The position numbers and the translations under genes are program-made. 40,901 nucleotides of DNA from an uncultured Clostridia bacterium. GTDB lineage: Bacteria; Bacillota; Clostridia; TANB77; CAG-508. The stretch lies in contig CANQVU010000006.1 in assembly GCA_947627415.1 (NCBI GenBank), forward strand, positions 1 to 40,901, read 5' to 3'. A model generated the notes under the pieces. The model did no database searches and was not told the origin of the DNA. It saw nothing but the letters and a program-made list of their open reading frames with translations. How positions within the stretch are numbered: position 1 is the first letter of the stretch; the number at the start of each line of letters is the position of its first letter. Below are positions 36,816 through 40,901 of this stretch, piece after piece.

Positions 36816-37064
36816 TTACAACATATATAATAATCCTAAAACAATTGTAAGTATTACAAATACTATTCCAAGTATTATAGTCCATCTTTTTAGTTTTCCT
36901 TCTTTTGTTCTTCCTTTATTTTTCTCATAAAAGCTTGATGAACTTCCTCCTACTATTGCTCCTGATGCTCCCTCATCATCTTTTGATTGCATTAAGCATA
37001 TTACTATTAATACTAAACAATTTATTACATAAACTACTGTTACAATATTTTTTAATATATTCAC
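36816..37064 (-). CDS. secG: SecG, Sec translocon subunit
   Basis: The 82-residue protein has two membrane helices with the typical connecting loop: LVLIVICLMQSKDDEGASGA, then IVGGSSSSFYEKNKGRTKEG and a second helix near the C-terminus. SecG is the small subunit of SecYEG. The common downstream genes rnr and smpB are not here. A GGAGG-type ribosome site lies before ATG 37064. Confidence 0.93.
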   Translation of the reverse strand: MNILKNIVTVVYVINCLVLIVICLMQSKDDEGASGAIVGGSSSSFYEKNKGRTKEGKLKRWTIILGIVFVILTIVLGLLYML

Positions 37065-37236
37065 TTTGATTTACCTCCGAATTAATTTGACTAATATATT
37101 TTAGCATAATCAAATTTAAATTGCAAGATTATTTTGCAGTCTCTTTAAATTTTATCATTTTTACTAAATAAATTGTTGTTTGTAGAATAGAATTGATTTT
37201 CAAATCTGTAGGGGCGGGCCTTGTGTCCGTCCGTAT

Positions 37237-37560
37237 TTATTTGTTTTTTATCGGGTGGACACAAGGCCCACCCCTACAACATTTGCAATTAATTTAATTC
37301 TGCGGGTCGCCGAGGGCGGCGACCCCTACAACGTCTGCAATTAATTTTATTCTGTGGGTCGCCGAGGGCGGCGACCCCTACAACATTTGCAATTAATTTT
37401 ATTCTGTGGGTCGCCGAAGGCGGCGACCCCTACAGTGTTTGCAATTAATTTAATTCTGTGGTTTACCCAGAGGGAAAATTCAGGACAGTCCCAAAAATCC
37501 CCAAAATTGGTGATTTTTAGGGACAGTCCCTAGAATTCCCCTCATACAAATTACAATTTG
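37237..37560. repeat. Composite intergenic repeat, right copy (identical to 1-324)
   Basis: All 324 bases appear identical to the start of the window and in the same orientation. Here the complete left part is visible: it begins near 37170 with AAATTGTTGTTTGTAGAATA and a GTAGGGGCGGGCCTTGTGTC tract, then three 52-base tandem units and the GGACAGTCC palindromes. It fills the gap between secG and the RluA-type gene. Confidence 0.9.
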
Positions 37561-37596
37561 TTTGATAATTTTATCCTTTTTGTGTATAATGTTTTT

Positions 37597-38464
37597 ATGA
37601 AAAAGATAATAGTTGATAAAAAATATGATGGAAAAAAATTAAATACTTTTTTATTAGATAATTTTAATGGGCTAACTTTAAATACAATTTATAAAGCGCT
37701 ACGAAAAAAGGACATTAGAATTAATGACGTAAAAATTAACGAAAATTGCATTATTAATACTGGCGATGAAATAACTTTATTCATTACAGATGATTTATTA
37801 TATAAAACATTTGATTTAAATATTGTATACGAAGATGATAATATTATAGTTGTTAATAAACCTACAGAAATTGAAGTTGTGTCAAGCAATGAAGATGAAA
37901 TAACTCTTACTAAAATTCTTCAAGAAAATTTTAGCTCTAAAAGTTTCCCTTATCCTTGCCATAGATTAGATAGAAATACATATGGCTTAGTAGTTTTCGC
38001 AAAAAATAAAAAAGCTTTAGAAATTTTGCTTGATAAATTTAAAAATATGGAAGTTGAAAAGCATTATAAATGCACAGTTTATGGTATTCCTAATATAAAA
38101 AAAGATACTTTAGTAGCTTATCTATTTAAGGACAGAAAAAAATCTTTAGTGTACATATCTGATGAAGCAAAAAAAGGTTATCAAAAAATAATCACATCAT
38201 ATAAGGTGTTATCTGAAAACTTAGAAAATAATACTTCTATTTTAGATGTTACTCTTCATACAGGAAAAACCCATCAAATACGTGCACATCTTGCACATAT
38301 AGGATTTCCAATAATAGGTGACCGGAAAATATGGGCTAAATAATATAAATAGAAAATTTAATAAAAAAACTCAAGAACTATGTAGCTATAAAATTAAGTT
38401 TAATTTTAAAACAGACGGCGGAATATTAGAATATTTAAATGAGAAAGAAATAAAATTAAAATAA
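37597..38464 (+). CDS. RluA-family rRNA pseudouridine synthase, needs +1 shift at CGG
   Basis: The enzyme isomerises uridine in rRNA or tRNA. It has an N-terminal S4-like domain (LRKKDIRINDVKINE), the catalytic motif HRLDRNTYGLVVFAKN and TGKTHQIRAHLAHIGFPIIGD. At 38323 the frame meets CGG and would stop six codons later. Without the C it reads GKYGLNNINRKFNKKTQELCSYKIKFNF and ends at 38464, the normal C-terminal tail of this family, about 288 residues (868 bases, 3n+1). ATG 37597 has no good ribosome site; TATAAT at about 37584 suggests a leaderless or very short leader. The restored tail overlaps the convergent gene's stop by 9 bases. Confidence 0.9.
38323..38325 (+). other. In-frame CGG +1 shift site (RluA-type gene)
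   Basis: Context is GGT-GAC-C-GGA-AAA-TAT. The +1 frame gives PIIGD-G-KYG, the conserved RluA motif. Because a C precedes, which of the two Cs is extra cannot be told. Confidence 0.9.
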
Positions 38465-38935
38465 TTTTTCTAAGTTTTTCATATATTCATTTACAACTTC
38501 TTCTTCTACCCTTCCTACTCTAAACATAATATTTTCGTTCTCAATTTTATATATTACATCTGTTTTAACAATACTATCTCTATGCAATTTATTTAATTCA
38601 TCCTTTAATAATAATTTATTAGTATCGAATTTTAATTTCTCTAAATGAGATGATATTAACATAGCAAAATACTCAATCGGAACAGCATAATTATCTTTTT
38701 CTACAATTACAAATAAATGTCTTGCCCCTTTATTACCATTCTTATATTTATATTCTTTTACAAAAACTATATCTCCCTTATTGTATTCTCCATAAATTTC
38801 TGTTTCTTCTTTTAAAAAGCTTTTTTCATCACCTTTATGCCATTCTTCCTCAGCAGGAAATTCTTTAAATGCCTCTTGTGCATCTTTTATTCTATTGCTT
38901 TGTTTTAATTTCTTTATAAATTCTTCTTTTTCCAT
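38456..38935 (-). CDS. PemK/MazF-like protein
   Basis: The 159-residue protein has an N-terminal helical region, then a region GDIVFVKEYKYKNGNKGARHLFVIVEKDN and a C-terminal IVKTDVIYKIENENIMFRVGRV, which recall the beta-barrel of PemK/MazF-type endoribonucleases. It is longer at the N-terminus than typical MazF, and no obvious antitoxin gene is adjacent. The assignment is tentative. Its stop overlaps the restored end of the RluA-type gene. Confidence 0.4.
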   Translation of the reverse strand: MEKEEFIKKLKQSNRIKDAQEAFKEFPAEEEWHKGDEKSFLKEETEIYGEYNKGDIVFVKEYKYKNGNKGARHLFVIVEKDNYAVPIEYFAMLISSHLEKLKFDTNKLLLKDELNKLHRDSIVKTDVIYKIENENIMFRVGRVEEEVVNEYMKNLEKLF

Positions 38936-38968
38936 TTTTTACTTCCTCTCATTATTATTTTATTATAT

Positions 38969-39008
38969 AAAAACAGCTTTGTCAACCAATTTGACAAAGC
39001 TGTTTTTT
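38969..39008 (-). terminator. Hairpin terminator after ftsH
   Basis: AAAAACAGCTTTGTCAA and TTGACAAAGCTGTTTTT form a perfect long stem 15 bases past the ftsH stop, separating it from the PemK/MazF-like gene. Confidence 0.85.
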
Positions 39009-39023
39009 TCTTTAATATATTAG

Positions 39024-40820
39024 TTATTCTTCAAAAAATGTTTCAAATTCTTCTGCTGAAATTATTTCTTTTTCTAATAGTATTTCAGCAACTGCTTGAA
39101 GTTTATCCATGTGTGCTAATATTATCTCTTGTGCTCTTCTATATGCTACATCTATTAATGTTTTTACCTCAGCTCCTACTGCATCATCTATATTTTCTCC
39201 GAATATTTGTCTTTCATATGGATCCTTTTGTTTTAAATATATTGGTCCTATGTCATCACTCATTCCGTATACTGTTACCATATCTCTTGCTATATTTGTT
39301 GCTACTTCTATATCATTACTTGCTCCTGTTGAAATATCATTTAAAGCAATTTTCTCTGCTGCTCTACCACCAAGTAATGCTACTAGTTTCTCTTCCATCT
39401 CTGTTCTAGATACATAATATTTATCTTCGTTTGTTTTATACATTGTGTATCCACCTGCAAGTCCTCTTGGTATTATAGATACCTCTTTTACATCAAACTG
39501 CGTCTCTAAAAATCTGCTTACTATTGCATGACCTGCTTCATGATATGCTGTAAGTCTTTTATCTTTATCTGAAATAACCCTACTGTGTTTTTCAAGTCCA
39601 ACTGTTACTTTTTTAACTGCGTCATCTATGTCTTGCATTTGTATTTTTTTATGTTTTTTTATTGTAGCTATTATTGCCGCTTCATTAAGCACATTTGCAA
39701 GCTCTGCCCCAGTAAATCCTGCAGTATCATTTGCAATAGACTCAAAATCTATATCTTTTGCAAATTTCTTATCTTTTCCATGTATTTTAAGTATTGCTTC
39801 TCTTCCTTTTGCATCAGGTGATGCAACTGTTATTTGTCTATCAAATCTACCTGGTCTTAAAAGTGCCTTGTCTAGCATTTCTGGTCTATTTGTTGCAGCA
39901 AGTACTATTACAGTTTCATTTGTATCAAATCCATCCATCTCTACTAGTAATTGGTTTAATGTCTGATTATTTTCACTCTCCGCCCCAGATGCACTTGTTC
40001 TTCTTGCTCCTATTGCATCTATTTCATCTATAAATATTATACAAGGAGATATCTTTTTTGCTTTTTCAAATAGCTTTCTTACTCTTGATGCTCCAAGTCC
40101 TGCAAACATTTCTATAAATTCTGATCCACTCATTGATATAAATGGAACTCCAGCTTCTCCTGCTATTGCTTTTGCAATTAATGTTTTACCTGTACCTGGC
40201 TTTCCGCAAAGTAAAATTCCTCTTGGAATTTTTGCACCCATATCATGAAATTTCTTTGGTTCTTTTAAGAAATCTACTATTTCAATTAACTCATTTTTTT
40301 CTTCATCTAAACCTGCAACATCTTTAAAAGTTATATGTGTATTTTCACTTTTATCTGCGTCATATACTTTCCCTTTATCGCCTAATCCTTGCATTTTAAA
40401 GATAAGAACAAATAGTATTACAATCATGATTGTTGGAAGTAAAGATAAAAGTGTTTCAGATATTTTTAATAGTACATTTGTTGGATTTTGAATTAATTCT
40501 ATTTCATTCCCATTTTTTACTTGTTCTTGTATTAATTCTATAAAAGCTTGTGTACTTGGAACTATTGTAGTTTTCTCTTTCTCCACATTTTTTAGTTTTA
40601 CTTTAGCTGTTGTACTTCCAACTGACATCTCTATTTTTTCTACTTCTTTGTTATCAATTTTTTTAATTAGCTCAGTATATGCAAGTTCTGCCTCTTCTTT
40701 GTTTTCATCTTTATTATTTATAAATAGTATTACACCTATTACTGCACTAATACAAATTACTGCTACTATACAAAGTATTGTATAATATAATTTATTTTTG
40801 TTTTTTTCTTTATCTTTCAT
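39024..40820 (-). CDS. ftsH: FtsH membrane AAA+ zinc protease
   Basis: The 598-residue protease degrades membrane and regulatory proteins. Two N-terminal membrane segments flank an extracytoplasmic part of about 75 residues. The ATPase has Walker A CGKPGTGKT, Walker B CIIFIDEIDAIGARR and the SRH ATNRPEMLDKALLRPGRFDR. The zinc site is HEAGHAIVSR, with a distal Asp in the DISTGASNDIE region. ATG 40820 follows CGAGGAGGAAAA. A perfect palindrome lies between promoter and ribosome site. No in-frame CGG. Confidence 0.95.
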   Translation of the reverse strand: MKDKEKNKNKLYYTILCIVAVICISAVIGVILFINNKDENKEEAELAYTELIKKIDNKEVEKIEMSVGSTTAKVKLKNVEKEKTTIVPSTQAFIELIQEQVKNGNEIELIQNPTNVLLKISETLLSLLPTIMIVILFVLIFKMQGLGDKGKVYDADKSENTHITFKDVAGLDEEKNELIEIVDFLKEPKKFHDMGAKIPRGILLCGKPGTGKTLIAKAIAGEAGVPFISMSGSEFIEMFAGLGASRVRKLFEKAKKISPCIIFIDEIDAIGARRTSASGAESENNQTLNQLLVEMDGFDTNETVIVLAATNRPEMLDKALLRPGRFDRQITVASPDAKGREAILKIHGKDKKFAKDIDFESIANDTAGFTGAELANVLNEAAIIATIKKHKKIQMQDIDDAVKKVTVGLEKHSRVISDKDKRLTAYHEAGHAIVSRFLETQFDVKEVSIIPRGLAGGYTMYKTNEDKYYVSRTEMEEKLVALLGGRAAEKIALNDISTGASNDIEVATNIARDMVTVYGMSDDIGPIYLKQKDPYERQIFGENIDDAVGAEVKTLIDVAYRRAQEIILAHMDKLQAVAEILLEKEIISAEEFETFFEE

Positions 40821-40832
40821 TTTTCCTCCTCG

Positions 40833-40857
40833 TATAATGAACATATAGTTCATTATA
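40833..40857 (-). promoter_or_regulatory. Palindrome upstream of ftsH
   Basis: Arms TATAATGAAC (40833-40842) and GTTCATTATA (40848-40857) with a 5-base centre lie directly ahead of the ftsH ribosome site. It could be an operator overlapping a TATAAT box or a leader hairpin. A second palindrome, GTCTATATAGAC, lies at 40889-40900. Confidence 0.55.
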
Positions 40858-40901
40858 TATTTTTTTATTTTGAATCTTTTTATATAATGTCTATATAGAC
40901 T

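Noticed and set aside
39038..40327. Several Leu-rich plus-strand frames opposite ftsH
   Set aside because: They are antisense shadows of ftsH produced by its codon bias; none has a start signal.

Overview
The window comes from a strongly AT-rich, endospore-forming Gram-positive bacterium, most likely an uncultured member of the Clostridia. The evidence is the sporulation and germination genes (spoVG, spoVT, spoIIID, dpaA, gerAA-AB-AC), the ctsR-mcsA-mcsB-clpC stress operon, ireB-ruvX, a sortase and very A/T-biased codon use. No phage, plasmid or insertion-sequence transposase gene was seen. The non-coding part is dominated by several families of hairpin-rich, MITE-like intergenic repeats.

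The most important observation concerns the codon CGG. Nine genes (a rhodanese, murC, uppP, a CDF metal transporter, clpC, mcsB, ctsR, gerAA and an RluA-type pseudouridine synthase) look broken because each reading frame carries one extra base; gerAA carries three. In all eleven cases the extra base is a C on the coding strand immediately before a glycine codon. The ribosome therefore meets an in-frame CGG and must step +1 to read GGN as Gly. Removing that single C restores a full-length, family-typical protein every time, including the invariant Walker A glycine of ClpC and a full-length essential MurC. By hand scan, in-frame CGG occurs only 13 times in the annotated genes: 11 are these shift sites and two (codon 4 of spoIIID, codon 16 of an unknown gene) must be read as a triplet. 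CGG straddling two codons occurs about fifty times without any frame change. This pattern fits a genome-wide +1 recoding at CGG, through an unassigned or starved codon or a four-base CGGN glycine codon, much better than random error or gene decay. It is an inference from sequence only.

Layout: 1-324 repeat block; 325-1670 small genes (DUF2651, zinc-ribbon protein, rhodanese); 1750-4540 SecF-like, SecD-like and HD phosphohydrolase; 4806-6530 acyl-CoA synthetase; 6609-8819 DUF1292, ruvX, ireB and a degenerate GGDEF protein; 8845-12510 a ParA-like protein with AT-hooks, a membrane protein, an unknown gene and spoVG; 12956-19642 murC, uppP, dpaA, a TPR protein, ppa, tRNA-Gln, tRNA-His, a sortase and a HIT protein, the block being bracketed by 187-bp inverted repeats; 19866-24821 short alaS, spoVT, HD-GYP and a cysteine desulfurase; 25109-27002 a small membrane protein, a CDF transporter and spoIIID; 27133-32090 clpC, mcsB, mcsA, ctsR (transcribed right to left); 32511-36751 gerAA, gerAB, gerAC and a small membrane protein; 36816-40820 secG, an RluA-type enzyme, a PemK/MazF-like protein and ftsH.

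Functional themes are envelope and spore biology (MurC, UppP, DpaA, GerA, SpoIIID, SpoVT, SpoVG), protein quality control and export (CtsR/McsA/McsB/ClpC, FtsH, SecG, SecD/F-like) and translation (alaS, two tRNAs, RluA). The recoding sites fall in all three groups.
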